A stretch of 64,000 nt of DNA from JAEULH01 sp963805915 (GCA_963805915.1 CAWDWD010000016.1:1-64000), one strand, 5' to 3'. Shown: positions 46,439 to 56,510, numbered from the stretch's first letter. Translations and numbers: made by a program. Notes: generated by a model from the sequence alone, not told the origin.

Positions 46439-47262
46439 GCCGGTTGGCCAAGGCGGCCGGGCTTTACGTCCTGGCCGGCGCGATCGTCGTCTACGCCCTG
46501 TTTCCGTTCGCCTGGGCGGTCGTCTCGTCGCTCAAATCCGGCGCCGCCATTTTCGATGCCGCGCTGATCCCTGACCAGCCGACCTTGCGCAACTATGTCG
46601 CCATCTTCGCCGAGCAGCCGTTCGGCCGAACGATCCTCAATTCGCTGATCGTCGGCGCCGGCACGGTCGGCCTGTCGCTGGCGCTCGGATTGGGCGCGGC
46701 CTATGCTTTTGGCCGCGTCAGCTTCCGTGGCCGCGGCCTTCTGCTCATGGTCATTCTCGCGGTGTCGATGTTTCCGCAGGTCGCGGTGCTGTCGGGCATG
46801 TTCGAGCTCATTACCGCGCTCGGGCTCTACGACACGCGCGTGGCGCTGATCATCTCGTACCTGATCTTTACCCTGCCGTTCACCACCTGGGTGCTGACGA
46901 CCTTCATGCGCGATCTGCCGAAGGAACTGGAAGAGGCGGCTTTGGTCGATGGCGCCGGGCCATGGATCGTGGTGACCCGGATCTTCCTACCGCTGATGGG
47001 GCCGGCGATCGCCAGCACGACGTTGCTCGCCTTCCTCGTCGCCTGGAACGAGTTCTTGTTCGCGCTGACTTTCACCCTGACCGAGCAGGCCCGTACCGTG
47101 CCGGTCGCGATCGCGCTGATCAGCGGGGCGAGCCAGTACGAGGTGCCGTGGGGACCACTGATGGCGGCGTCGGTGATCGTCACGCTGCCGATGATCGCGC
47201 TCGTCTTGGTGTTTCAGCGCAAGATCGTCTCGGGTCTCACCGCCGGCGCGGTCAAGGGGTAG
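46435..47262 (+). CDS. ABC sugar transporter permease 2 (ThuG/MalG-like)
   Basis: 275 residues with six membrane helices, start GTG at 46435 overlapping permease 1. The MalG-type features are FPFAWAVVSSLKSGAAIF, LSLALGLGAAYAFGRVSF, MFPQVAVLSGMFELI, and the EAA loop (LEEAALVDGAGPWIVVTRIFLP). It pairs with permease 1 to form the channel. Confidence 0.92.
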   Translation: MSRLAKAAGLYVLAGAIVVYALFPFAWAVVSSLKSGAAIFDAALIPDQPTLRNYVAIFAEQPFGRTILNSLIVGAGTVGLSLALGLGAAYAFGRVSFRGRGLLLMVILAVSMFPQVAVLSGMFELITALGLYDTRVALIISYLIFTLPFTTWVLTTFMRDLPKELEEAALVDGAGPWIVVTRIFLPLMGPAIASTTLLAFLVAWNEFLFALTFTLTEQARTVPVAIALISGASQYEVPWGPLMAASVIVTLPMIALVLVFQRKIVSGLTAGAVKG

Positions 47263-47297
47263 GGGACACCGATAGGGTACAAGGGTGGGGTAAACGT

Positions 47298-48462
<1,165 letters not shown>

Positions 48463-48475
48463 TTTACGGTGGTGA

Positions 48476-49306
48476 TCAGGGTGGTGTCATTGCCTGGAGC
48501 CGCGCCTTCAATTCGTCGACGGCCTCGCTGCCGAGGGTTGGCGCGCTCGCGCCGCGCCAATGGGTTGTTGCCGATCGGGAGCGCGGACTCGCCGCGTTCA
48601 CGCTCGCGGCCAGATCATCCGCGGCGCTCCGCTCGCCTCGTGCGATCGCGCCGTCGTTGCGAGGAGTTTGCGCCGGCTGAGCACGCCGCGCGTTCCACAG
48701 CGCGAGAACCCGCTTGCGGTAGGCGCTGTTCAACTGGCGCGTGGCCGAGTGGTAACGGCCGATCGCTTCCGGCCATGATCCGGTGGCCATGAAGAGCGCC
48801 CTGAGGTAGACCGCGCCATAGGCCGCGTTGGCGAGCGGATCGAAGGCTTCGTCGAGACTGGCGAAAGCCTCGGGGTGATAGGAGAGGTTTATTTGCATGC
48901 ACCCCACGTCGATGTTGCCGATGCCAATGCCGAGAAGATCGGCGACCGCCTCGATCGCGTCGGGTTTCGTCGCGAAGTACCGCCCTTGGCCTTGCGCCGT
49001 TACCGTCCAGGGCCACGGTTCGGCCGAGCGCCCGGCGGCAACGGGGCGTCCGGACTCGGCGGCGGCGACCGCGGCGAGCAGGTGGCGCGGGATGTTTTCG
49101 GCGTTTTCGGCCAGGGCGACCGCCTCGTCGCACAGTGCGCCCGCCGCTTCACGCCGCGCGCCGGGATCAAGCCGGGAGTCAAGGTCGGACGCCGCGCCGG
49201 CGCTGGCGGCGGACTTGGCCAAAAGGCAAGCCGCCACGACCAGCAGCCCGGCCCGCAACCCGGCCAGCAACCCGATCGTCGGGCGAGGCCCTTGTCGACA
49301 GCGCAT
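48476..49306 (-). CDS. Lytic transglycosylase-domain protein
   Basis: 276 residues with an N-terminal signal peptide (LLAGLRAGLLVVAACLLAKSAASA) and an SLT domain: HLLAAVAAAESGRPV (catalytic Glu), DVGCMQINLSYHPEAFASL and DPLANAAYGAVYLRALF, WPEAIGRYHSA. It cleaves peptidoglycan glycan strands, possibly for insertion of envelope machinery. The last 70 residues are low complexity. It is convergent with the ABC ATPase gene (13 bp apart). Confidence 0.87.
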   Translation of the reverse strand: MRCRQGPRPTIGLLAGLRAGLLVVAACLLAKSAASAGAASDLDSRLDPGARREAAGALCDEAVALAENAENIPRHLLAAVAAAESGRPVAAGRSAEPWPWTVTAQGQGRYFATKPDAIEAVADLLGIGIGNIDVGCMQINLSYHPEAFASLDEAFDPLANAAYGAVYLRALFMATGSWPEAIGRYHSATRQLNSAYRKRVLALWNARRAQPAQTPRNDGAIARGERSAADDLAASVNAASPRSRSATTHWRGASAPTLGSEAVDELKARLQAMTPP

Positions 49307-49417
49307 CGGTTACCCACCCGCATCGGCAGTCGCTTCGGCCATAGACACGCGATCTCGCGCGATCGTATGGTAACTCAAGTTGTAGCGGAATTGCATTCCC
49401 GGCGCATCATAGACCTC

Positions 49418-50233
49418 ATGTCAAATAGGCTCTTTCGGGCGGCCTGCGGGGCGATCCTCGCGGCAAGCCTCACTCATCCCGCCGCCGCGCTTGATCCGCT
49501 TGATCCTTTGCGGCCGCACCAGGCGACCTACCGCATGAGCCTTGCGCCGGGGAGCTCGATGGTCGATATCGCCTCGGCGGACGGCGTCATGGTTTACCGC
49601 GCCTCTCGGGAATGCTCGGGCTGGGCGGTCGAGAACCACACGATCATTCGCTATGGCCATGGGGACGGCAACTTCGCCGAGGACAAATGGACCTTTCTCA
49701 GTTGGGAAGGCGACGACGGATTGACCTACCGGTTTCGTGTTCTTCACGAGGCCAATGAGAGCGCCGATAGAGTCGAAGGCACCGCGACGCTCAATGCGGC
49801 GGGCGGGCCGGGCATGGCAAAGTTTACGGTGCCCGAGGGCCTCGAGGTCGATCTTCCGGCGGGAACGCTGTTTCCGAGCGAACACCTGCGCCGGTTGCTT
49901 CAGGCGGCGCAATCGGGCGACAAGATGTTCACGCGGGTCATCTTCGACGGGACGACCGAGGATAATCCCTATCTCGTCAACGTCGTGATCGCGCCGCTCC
50001 GCAACCGGGCGACGCCGCCGCTGGCCGAGGCGGCCGGGGCGCCCGCCGCCGCCGCCTACTGGACGCGGGGCGCATTCTTCCCCTATTACGCCGATACGGA
50101 GCTTCCCGAATTCGAAATGACCATCGAGCTTCGCGACGACGGCATCGCCGAACTGATGGATCAGAAGTTCGATGACCTTGCCCTGCGGGCTAAACTCATG
50201 TCGGTCGAAATTCTTGCGCCGCCAGATTGCTGA
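49418..50233 (+). CDS. eipB: EipB-like periplasmic envelope integrity protein (DUF1849)
   Basis: 271 residues with signal peptide (AACGAILAASLTHPAAAL) and the DUF1849 pattern: HQATYRMSLAPGSSMVDIA, GVMVYRASRECSGWAVENHTI, and C-terminal MTIELRDDGIAELMDQKFDD...LAPPDC. In Brucella EipB the Cys in the ECSGW region and the C-terminal Cys form a disulfide, and both are present. EipB supports cell-envelope integrity, acting with TPR proteins. Divergent from the transglycosylase gene, with 111 bp between starts. Confidence 0.88.
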   Translation: MSNRLFRAACGAILAASLTHPAAALDPLDPLRPHQATYRMSLAPGSSMVDIASADGVMVYRASRECSGWAVENHTIIRYGHGDGNFAEDKWTFLSWEGDDGLTYRFRVLHEANESADRVEGTATLNAAGGPGMAKFTVPEGLEVDLPAGTLFPSEHLRRLLQAAQSGDKMFTRVIFDGTTEDNPYLVNVVIAPLRNRATPPLAEAAGAPAAAAYWTRGAFFPYYADTELPEFEMTIELRDDGIAELMDQKFDDLALRAKLMSVEILAPPDC

Positions 50234-50252
50234 GCCACGGCGAACGCCATAA

Positions 50253-50285
50253 GTCATTCTGACCTATTTTTTAGGTCAAAATGAC
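50253..50285. terminator. Long inverted repeat between convergent genes
   Basis: GTCATTCTGACCTA and TAGGTCAAAATGAC form 14-bp arms (13 pairs) around a TTTTT loop. Inside, three copies of the 7-mer TGACCTA/TAGGTCA alternate in orientation (50260-50266, 50272-50278, 50282-50288). It lies in the gap where eipB and the ROK gene converge, so it is best read as a bidirectional terminator; a protein-binding site is an alternative. Confidence 0.55.
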
Positions 50286-50471
50286 CTATGTGATTTCGCG
50301 TAACCTATTGAAATAAAATGCTTCGCCATTCCGGCGCGCGAAAATAATTTCAGCGGCGCCGCTCTAATCCTTCGTCGCCTTCCCGTCGCCGCCACTGCCG
50401 CGGAGCGCCTCGTATCGCAGCCGCGTATCGCATAGGAGGCAAATCATAGCACACCGGCGGCGGCGAATCCT

Positions 50472-51374
50472 CTACGCCCACAGCCACGCCGCGCCGCGCA
50501 CGCCCCCTGAGTCACCATGGCGGTTGCGGCGCAGCCGTGTCGTGGCGCGATCGGAGAAGATCCAGCGCCGCCAGAGCCGCCGGACCTCCGGGTACAGCCG
50601 TTCAATGTTGGAAAGTCCGCCGCCAAGGACCACCACGTCGGGATCAAGGACGTTGATCACCGACGCCAACGCCCGCGCCAGGCGATCGGCGTAACGCGCG
50701 AGCACGTCGAGCGCCGCCGCATCGCCGGCCTTCGCGAGTGCGGCGATGCTCACGGCATCAAGCGATTGACCTGACGCCGCGCGGAAGGCCGCGGCGAGCC
50801 CGCTGCCCGAGAGATAGGTTTCGATGCAGCCTCGCTTGCCGCAGTAACATGGCTCCCCGGGCCGTTCGTCATCTTGCGCCCACGGCAACGGGTTGTGCGC
50901 CCACTCGCCGGCGATGGCGTTGGCGCCGCCGAGCACCCGCCGCTCGATGACGATGCCCCCGCCGACACCCGTTCCCAGGATGACGCCGAAGACAACGCCG
51001 GCGCCGGCGCCGGCGCCATCGACGGCTTCGGCGATGGCGAAACAATTGGCGTCGTTGGCGACGCGAACCGGACGGCCGAGAGCACGCGCAAGGTCCTTGT
51101 CGAGCGGCCGGCCGATGAGCCAGGTCGCGTTCGCGTTCTTGACCAGCCCGGTGGCCGGTGAAATCGCGCCGGGTATGCCGACCCCGACCGTGGCCTCGCC
51201 CTCGTGCTCCCCGCCTTCGAGTTCCAAATCGGAAACGAGTGTAACGACGCTCGCCACGGTCGCGGCATAATCGTGGCGAGGCGTCGCGACGCGCCGTCGC
51301 CGCCGCTCGGCGCCGGCATCGTCCAGCAGGACGCCCTCGATCTTGGTGCCGCCGAGATCGATGCCGATCCTCAT
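50472..51374 (-). CDS. ROK-family sugar kinase
   Basis: 300 residues: MRIGIDLGGTKIEGVLLDD (phosphate 1), GVGIPGAISPATGLVKNANATW, VRVANDANCFAIAEAVDGAG (catalytic Asp), GVILGTGVGGGI, the zinc site GEPCYCGKRGCIETYLSG and LDPDVVVLGGGLSN. ROK kinases phosphorylate glucose, fructose, mannose or N-acetylglucosamine. No transcription-factor domain at the N-terminus, so this is an enzyme. Substrate undetermined; the sugar importer 3 kb upstream may supply it. Confidence 0.9.
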   Translation of the reverse strand: MRIGIDLGGTKIEGVLLDDAGAERRRRRVATPRHDYAATVASVVTLVSDLELEGGEHEGEATVGVGIPGAISPATGLVKNANATWLIGRPLDKDLARALGRPVRVANDANCFAIAEAVDGAGAGAGVVFGVILGTGVGGGIVIERRVLGGANAIAGEWAHNPLPWAQDDERPGEPCYCGKRGCIETYLSGSGLAAAFRAASGQSLDAVSIAALAKAGDAAALDVLARYADRLARALASVINVLDPDVVVLGGGLSNIERLYPEVRRLWRRWIFSDRATTRLRRNRHGDSGGVRGAAWLWA

Positions 51375-51427
51375 CGCACCTCTGTCGCCGGCATGGCCGT
51401 TGCCGCCCGATCAAGGGTCCAGATCAA

Positions 51428-51478
51428 GCTTATGGTGGTTCGATTCAGCCGGCGGATGGAACTCGTCCGCCGACAGCG
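51428..51478. repeat. ~50-bp dispersed repeat, copy 2
   Basis: GGTGGTTCGATTCAGC and the following GGCGGATG...CGTCCGCC hairpin match 21668-21715 (16 identical bases, then a similar hairpin with the same loop position). The bigR stop lies inside this copy. The role is unknown; it could be a terminator-like or REP-like element. Confidence 0.5.
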
Positions 51479-51858
51479 AACGACTTGGACGACCGCATCG
51501 ACGCTTCCGTCTTGCCCGCCTGGTCGCCGGCGGCCACGACCGCGCCATGTTCGGTCTCGGCGCAATACAGTTGATAAAGGGTTGCAATGACCGCCTTCGC
51601 CTCGGGGCCGGCAAGCGAGTAGTAGATCGTTTGCGCCGAACGGCGGGTTTGTACCAGGCCGTCGCGGCGCAACCGGGCCAGATGCTGTGACAGCGCCGAC
51701 TGGCTCAGGCCGATCACGCGCTCCAGTTCGCCAACCGAGCGCTCTCCCTTGGCCAACTGACACAGCACCATCAGCCGGTGCGGGTTGCCCATTGACTTCA
51801 ACAAGGCGCTGGCGCGCATCGCGCTCGCCTGCATCGATTCAAGGTCGACCATTCCCAC
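51445..51858 (-). CDS. ArsR-family repressor of BigR/SqrR type
   Basis: About 137 residues with winged helix: ALLKSMGNPHRLMVLCQLAKGERSVGELE, LSQSALSQHLARLRRDGLVQTRR and TIYYSLAGPEAKAVIATLYQLYC. The two Cys (VLCQL and LYQLYC) occupy the places of the Cys pair that forms a tetrasulfide in SqrR/BigR, the sulfide/persulfide sensors. The GTG at 51858 has GAGGAG six bases upstream; ATG 51852 is an alternative, and a longer frame to 51939 is unlikely. It is divergent from tusA, which supports a role in sulfur stress control. Confidence 0.82.
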   Translation of the reverse strand: MGMVDLESMQASAMRASALLKSMGNPHRLMVLCQLAKGERSVGELERVIGLSQSALSQHLARLRRDGLVQTRRSAQTIYYSLAGPEAKAVIATLYQLYCAETEHGAVVAAGDQAGKTEASMRSSKSFAVGGRVPSAG

Positions 51859-52035
51859 CTGAATCTCCTCTATTGCACGATCGGTCTCAGATCCGCCACG
51901 AACATGGGCTGCGACTGAGTGGTTGTTGCATGATGCCACGCGCTGAATCTACTCCGGACGAAGCCGCTATTCCATGAGCATTTTATCATAAACGGGGTAA
52001 ATAGGAAGATTCTACACCACGGCTTCGCACTTGCA

Positions 52036-52072
52036 GCAATACCTGCCGCGCCGCAGTCGCGGCAGGTATTGC
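52036..52072. promoter_or_regulatory. Perfect 15-bp inverted repeat upstream of tusA
   Basis: GCAATACCTGCCGCG (52036-52050) is exactly mirrored by CGCGGCAGGTATTGC (52058-52072) around a 7-base loop. It lies 79 bp before the tusA start in the 292-bp gap between the divergent repressor and tusA. It can be an operator for a dimeric regulator, an mRNA hairpin in the tusA leader, or a terminator for an antisense transcript. No T-run follows on either side. Confidence 0.55.
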
Positions 52073-52150
52073 CATCGCCAAACCGCGCGATGATATTGAC
52101 GCGTTATCGTCACTTGGACGGCGCGCCGACAATGTGGAGGTGAGACACCC

Positions 52151-52378
52151 GTGGCCGAGCGTGTTCTCGATGTCCGCGGCCTGCAATGCCCGCTCCCGGT
52201 CTTGCGCGCGAATAAGGTTCTGAAGGGGCTCGCGGCCGGGGATGAGCTGGAAGTTCTGGCGAGCGATCCGGCGGCGCCCAAGGATTTTATCGGCTACTGC
52301 GCCACGACCGGGCACGTCCTGGTCGACAGCCAGGACGCCGACGGGGTGTTCACGATCGTCCTGCGCAAGGCGGGCTGA
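52151..52378 (+). CDS. tusA: TusA-family sulfur carrier protein
   Basis: 75 residues with RVLDVRGLQCPLPVLRANK: the Cys in C-P-x-P carries the persulfide. Length and fold match TusA/SirA/YedF proteins that relay sulfur to tRNA thiolation or to sulfur oxidation. GTG start with GGAGGTGAG seven bases upstream. The divergent BigR/SqrR-like repressor suggests induction by sulfide or persulfide. Confidence 0.9.
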   Translation: MAERVLDVRGLQCPLPVLRANKVLKGLAAGDELEVLASDPAAPKDFIGYCATTGHVLVDSQDADGVFTIVLRKAG

Positions 52379-52407
52379 TCCCCTGAACCGAGCGCGCGTT
52401 GGCGAAC

Positions 52408-53466
52408 TTAGCTTCCGTTCGCGTCGACCGCCCGGCGGGCGCGAACGCCGGCGTCGGTGTTGTCGGTAAAAAAGCCGTCGATGCCGAGCGTAAGGAAAGC
52501 GGCGATTTCGCCCTCGAGATCGCCGCTCGCGGTCGCGGGACCCGGTGCGCGGAATTGCGTCGGCAAGAAGTGATTGTCCGCGCGGAAGGTGTAGGGGTGG
52601 ACCACAAGTCCGGCGGCGTGGGCATCGGCGACGAACGAGCCGGCCCGCGCGACATCGAGGTTGCCCGCGGCGTCGAGCGGAATGATGAAGTGGTTCTTTT
52701 CCGGTCCGACTCCGTCGGCATAGGCGGCAATGGCTTGGAGCCCGGCCGGCGTCGCCATGGCATCGTAGGTCGTGGCCCCACCCGCGGCCCGAACGTCGAA
52801 CGGCTTGCCCTCTTTCCACAGCAGCTGGACCAGCGGCAGGTCGGTCATCGTCCTCAGCTCCATCAGGTTGCCGATCTCGAACGACTGGAGAAAGGCCGGA
52901 GCGTCGCGGCCCATGAAGCCGTTGCGCTCGAGCGTCTCGACCAGGATCCGCTCCATCGGCAGACCGGCGGCGCGAAAATAGCTCGGATGCTTGGTTTCCG
53001 GATAGATGCCGATGACGCGGCCGGTCTCGCCGCGCATCTCGCCGACGAGGGCGATGATTTCGTCGAGGGTGGGGATCGTGAACAGGCCATTGTAGGTGGC
53101 GTTGCGCGGGCGAATGTCGGGGATCCGCTCGACGGCCCGCAGCGTCTTGAGCTCCGCCAGGGTGAAGTCCTCGCTGAACCACCCTTCGACCTCCTCGCCG
53201 TCCACCGACTTCGTGGCCTTGCGAGCGGCGAATTCAGGGTGGCCGGCCACGTCCGTGGTCAGGTTGAGAACATTGTCGTGGCGCGCGACCAGAACGCCAT
53301 CCCCGGTCATGACCAGGTCCGGTTCGATGAAGTCGGCGCCGAGCCGCACCGCCAGCGCGTAGGCCTCCAGGGTATGCTCGGGCAGATAGCCGCTCGCGCC
53401 GCGGTGAGCGATGATCAAGCGTGAGGGTGTGTCGCCGCGATCGGATGAGCGTGATCGCGCCGTCAT
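52408..53466 (-). CDS. Glycerophosphodiester phosphodiesterase (GlpQ-type)
   Basis: 352 residues: LIIAHRGASGYLPEHTLEAYALA (catalytic His/Arg/Glu), FIEPDLVMTGDGVLVARHDN (Glu, Asp, His), FTIPTLDEIIALV, YPETKHPSYF, LQSFEI and LGIDGFFTDN. It lacks a signal peptide, unlike E. coli GlpQ, so it would work inside the cell on glycerophosphodiesters. It overlaps the MidA gene by four bases and is likely co-transcribed. Confidence 0.9.
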   Translation of the reverse strand: MTARSRSSDRGDTPSRLIIAHRGASGYLPEHTLEAYALAVRLGADFIEPDLVMTGDGVLVARHDNVLNLTTDVAGHPEFAARKATKSVDGEEVEGWFSEDFTLAELKTLRAVERIPDIRPRNATYNGLFTIPTLDEIIALVGEMRGETGRVIGIYPETKHPSYFRAAGLPMERILVETLERNGFMGRDAPAFLQSFEIGNLMELRTMTDLPLVQLLWKEGKPFDVRAAGGATTYDAMATPAGLQAIAAYADGVGPEKNHFIIPLDAAGNLDVARAGSFVADAHAAGLVVHPYTFRADNHFLPTQFRAPGPATASGDLEGEIAAFLTLGIDGFFTDNTDAGVRARRAVDANGS

Positions 53467-54575
53467 TTGTCCCCGCTCGTGGGCGCGAAACCGGGCGGCG
53501 CCGGCAGGCGCGGATCGGCGATGGCGAAGGCCTTGAACAGCAGGCCCATGCCGGCGGGATGGACGAGCCGGCGGACCGCGGCGAGGATCGCCTGGAACTG
53601 GTCCGGCGGCGCGCCGAGAAACAGCGATTCGGCGCGTCGGTCGATCCCAAGGCGGCCGAGGAACAGGCCTTGGGGGATTGGCCCGAATGCCGCCGCGCCC
53701 GCCGCCGCGGCGGCTTTGGCGAGGACGCCGAAATCGACATGGTGGGACAGATCCGTCTCGCCCGGATGATCGAGCACGCCATGGAATCCGTGCTGGCGGA
53801 TCGCCTGAAGGGTATCGCCGGCGGCACTTTGGCCATGGCCGTAATCGATGATCAGCGTCGCGCCGCCGCTCCGGACCACGCGTTCGGCGAGCACCTGGGC
53901 GAGGGTCTCGCCGGCGGGACTGACCTCGACCACGTCGCCCTCAAAGACATCCGCGAGGCTCAGGGGCAGGCGCAGGGGAAACGCCGGCTTGAGCATGAAC
54001 TTCAGAGCACCCTTTGCCGCGTCAAGACCGATCCGGCGTTCCTGCCAGCCGGCGCCGATCTTGACGTACTGAAGGATCGGCAACGCATCGAAAAATTCGT
54101 TGGCGACGGCAATGGAGGGGCCCTCGGCGATGTCCTCGACCCGGTCGTACCACCGCGGCGGCGCGACAAGGCCAAGCGTATCGAGCGCGCTCGCCTGCTT
54201 GCGGCGGAGCGCCGGGCTGGTCTCGACGAGGTGCAGCCGCAAAGCGGCATGGAACTCGGGCACGAGCTGCTTGATCGCCCGGAGCGCGTCGGCGAGCAGG
54301 GTCCCGCGGCCGGGGCCGAGCTCGATCAGATCGACCGGGTCGGGACGGCCCATGCTCATCCAGACATTCGCTGACCACATGCCGATGAGTTCGCCGAAGA
54401 CCTGAGAGATTTCCGGCGCGGTCACGAAATCGCCGGCGCGGCCCAGTGGATCGCGGGTGACGTAGTAGCCCCATTGGGGATGGCCGAGCGCATCGTTCAT
54501 AAAATCGCTCAGGCTGAGCGAGCCCTGCTCGGCAATGCGCTTGGTGAGGTAGGCAACGAGCGGTGACAGCGGCAT
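53463..54575 (-). CDS. MidA/NDUFAF7-like SAM-dependent methyltransferase
   Basis: 370 residues: SLSDFMNDALGHPQWGYYVTRDPLGRAGDFVTAPEISQVFG, DLIELGPGRGTLLADALRAI (SAM motif), HLVETSPALRRKQ, VANEFFDALPI and LIIDYGHG. Mitochondrial NDUFAF7 methylates an Arg of complex I subunit NDUFS2; bacterial members likely do the same. It directly follows lgt (no gap) and precedes glpQ, forming an lgt-midA-glpQ operon. Confidence 0.9.
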   Translation of the reverse strand: MPLSPLVAYLTKRIAEQGSLSLSDFMNDALGHPQWGYYVTRDPLGRAGDFVTAPEISQVFGELIGMWSANVWMSMGRPDPVDLIELGPGRGTLLADALRAIKQLVPEFHAALRLHLVETSPALRRKQASALDTLGLVAPPRWYDRVEDIAEGPSIAVANEFFDALPILQYVKIGAGWQERRIGLDAAKGALKFMLKPAFPLRLPLSLADVFEGDVVEVSPAGETLAQVLAERVVRSGGATLIIDYGHGQSAAGDTLQAIRQHGFHGVLDHPGETDLSHHVDFGVLAKAAAAAGAAAFGPIPQGLFLGRLGIDRRAESLFLGAPPDQFQAILAAVRRLVHPAGMGLLFKAFAIADPRLPAPPGFAPTSGDK

Positions 54576-55370
54576 CTATGTTCTTCTTTTTGCGGCGTAA
54601 ACAACGAGCCCAAGCCCGGCCGCGATCATCGGTATCGACAGCAGCTGCCCCATTGTCGCGCCGGCATAGAGGAAGCCGAGATTGGCGTCGGGCTGGCGGA
54701 ACAGCTCGGCGATCGAACGAAAGACGCCGTAGCCGATCAGGAACGCGCCGGAAAGGATCCCGGCGTGGCGCCTCACGGCCTCGACCCGCCACAAGATATG
54801 CAGAATAACGAACAACACCAACCCTTCCAGCGCCGCCTCGTAGAGCTGGCTCGGGTGGCGCGGCTCCGGCCCATAGCCCGGAAACGCCATCGCCCACGGC
54901 ACATCGCTTGGCCGACCGACCAGCTCCGCGTTGACGAAGTTGGCGAGCCGGCCAAGAAACAGCCCGATCGGAGCGGCGCAGAACATCAAATCCGCAAAGG
55001 CCAATACGGGTATCCGCCGGTTGCGGCAGAACAGCACCCCGGCGACGACCACCCCGAGCATCCCGCCATGGAAGGACATTCCGCCGCGCCAGACTTCGGC
55101 GATGGCCAACGGGTTGGCGAAATAATAGTCGGCCCGGTAGAACAGGACATAGCCGATCCTGCCGCCGAGAATGACGCCGGCGGTGGCCCAGACCAGGAAG
55201 TCGTCGACATCGACCTGGGCGACCCGGTTCGGCGGGTGCTTGGCGAGCCAGCGGGCGTATTGCCAGCCGAGGATCAGACCGAACAGGTAGGCGAGCGCGT
55301 ACCAGCGGATGACGATCGGGCCGATTTCCAACAGCACCGGATCAATATGCGGGTAGGCGATCGCGAACAT
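54576..55370 (-). CDS. lgt: Prolipoprotein diacylglyceryl transferase
   Basis: 264 residues, seven membrane helices, with IRWYALAYLFGLILGW, GGRIGYVLFYR, the Lgt signature GLFLGRLANFVNAELVGR, RHPSQLYEAALEG and the essential His in GGMSFHGGM. It attaches diacylglycerol to the lipobox Cys of preproteins, including the small lipoprotein at 30377. First gene of the lgt-midA-glpQ transcript. Confidence 0.95.
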   Translation of the reverse strand: MFAIAYPHIDPVLLEIGPIVIRWYALAYLFGLILGWQYARWLAKHPPNRVAQVDVDDFLVWATAGVILGGRIGYVLFYRADYYFANPLAIAEVWRGGMSFHGGMLGVVVAGVLFCRNRRIPVLAFADLMFCAAPIGLFLGRLANFVNAELVGRPSDVPWAMAFPGYGPEPRHPSQLYEAALEGLVLFVILHILWRVEAVRRHAGILSGAFLIGYGVFRSIAELFRQPDANLGFLYAGATMGQLLSIPMIAAGLGLVVYAAKRRT

Positions 55371-55424
55371 CTTGGTGCCTATTCATTGGTGCTTTTTAAG
55401 GGATGGAAGCCGGCGGGCAAAGGC

Positions 55425-56411
55425 TCAGCGGTAGCCGTCGGTGGCGGCGAGATAATGCTGGATATACGTCGCGACGCCGGTCTCGATGCTCGCGAACGGG
55501 CGATCATATCCGGCGGCCCGCAGGCGGTCCATCCGTGCCTCGGTAAAATACTGATACTTGCCGCGGATCTCTTCGGGCATGGCGACGTATTCGACGGCCG
55601 GCGCGCGGCCGAGAGCCGCGAAGGCGGCGTGGGCGAGATCGGCGAACGTGCGCGCGGTTCCCGTACCGCAGTTGAAAAGGCCGCTCACATCCGGATGCGC
55701 GAGCAGCCAAAGCACGACATCGGCGCAGTCGCCGACCCAGACGAAGTCGCGCAACTGCCCGCCGTCGCGGTAGCGCGGATCGTACGAACGAAACAGCCGC
55801 GCCGGTTCGCCGCCGGCAAGCTTAGGGTAGATGCCGGCGATGACGCTGGCTTGGGAACCCTTGTGCCGCTCGTTTGGGCCGTAGACGTTGAAGAACTTGA
55901 GCCCGACCCATTGCGGCGGCGCCGGTTCGCCGGCATCGAGGCGCGCTCTCACCCATCGGTCGAACAGGTGCTTGCTCCAGCCGTACAGGTTGAGCGGGCG
56001 AAGACGGGCGAGCGCTTGCGCCGATGGATCGTCGTCGAAGCCCTGCGCCCCGTCGCCGTAGGTCGCCGCCGAGGAGGCGTGGATGAACGCGGCGCCGTTC
56101 CGCGCGCTCCACGACCACAGGCGCGCGGACAGCCGGAAATTGGTCTCGATCACGAGGTCGCCGTCGGTCTCGGTGGTCGCGGTGATCGCGCCCATGTGAA
56201 TGATGGCCGAGACGCGGCCCGCGTGCGCGTCGAGAAAGGCGAACAGCTTTTCGGGTTCGATCAGGTCGGCAAGGCTGCGTTCGGCGATGTTGCGCCACTT
56301 GCCGCCGCTCCGCAGGCGATCGCAAATGACGATCGGGCCTTGTCCGCTCTCCTCGAGCGCCGCGGCGATGTTGGAGCCGATAAAGCCGGCACCGCCCGTA
56401 ATCACCAGCAT
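55425..56411 (-). CDS. hldD: ADP-L-glycero-D-manno-heptose 6-epimerase
   Basis: 328 residues, extended SDR: ITGGAGFIGSNIAAALE (NAD site), IHMGAITATTETDGD, the Y-x-x-x-K active site in LYGWSKHLFDRWV, FNVYGPNERHKGSQASVI, FVWVGDCADVVLWLL and FNCGTGTARTF, all typical for HldD/RfaD. It makes the L-glycero heptose of the LPS core. Start ATG 56411 (MLVITGG); the longer frame to 56468 has no ribosome site. A shadow frame runs opposite over the whole gene. Confidence 0.93.
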   Translation of the reverse strand: MLVITGGAGFIGSNIAAALEESGQGPIVICDRLRSGGKWRNIAERSLADLIEPEKLFAFLDAHAGRVSAIIHMGAITATTETDGDLVIETNFRLSARLWSWSARNGAAFIHASSAATYGDGAQGFDDDPSAQALARLRPLNLYGWSKHLFDRWVRARLDAGEPAPPQWVGLKFFNVYGPNERHKGSQASVIAGIYPKLAGGEPARLFRSYDPRYRDGGQLRDFVWVGDCADVVLWLLAHPDVSGLFNCGTGTARTFADLAHAAFAALGRAPAVEYVAMPEEIRGKYQYFTEARMDRLRAAGYDRPFASIETGVATYIQHYLAATDGYR

Positions 56412-56510
56412 GAACCGCTTCCCCGGGGCATGATGCCGCGCGTTGCGCGCCAAGCATGGTCTTCCCATACTATGAAAGGGATACGGAACTCAATTACAGG
56501 AAAGACGTTC

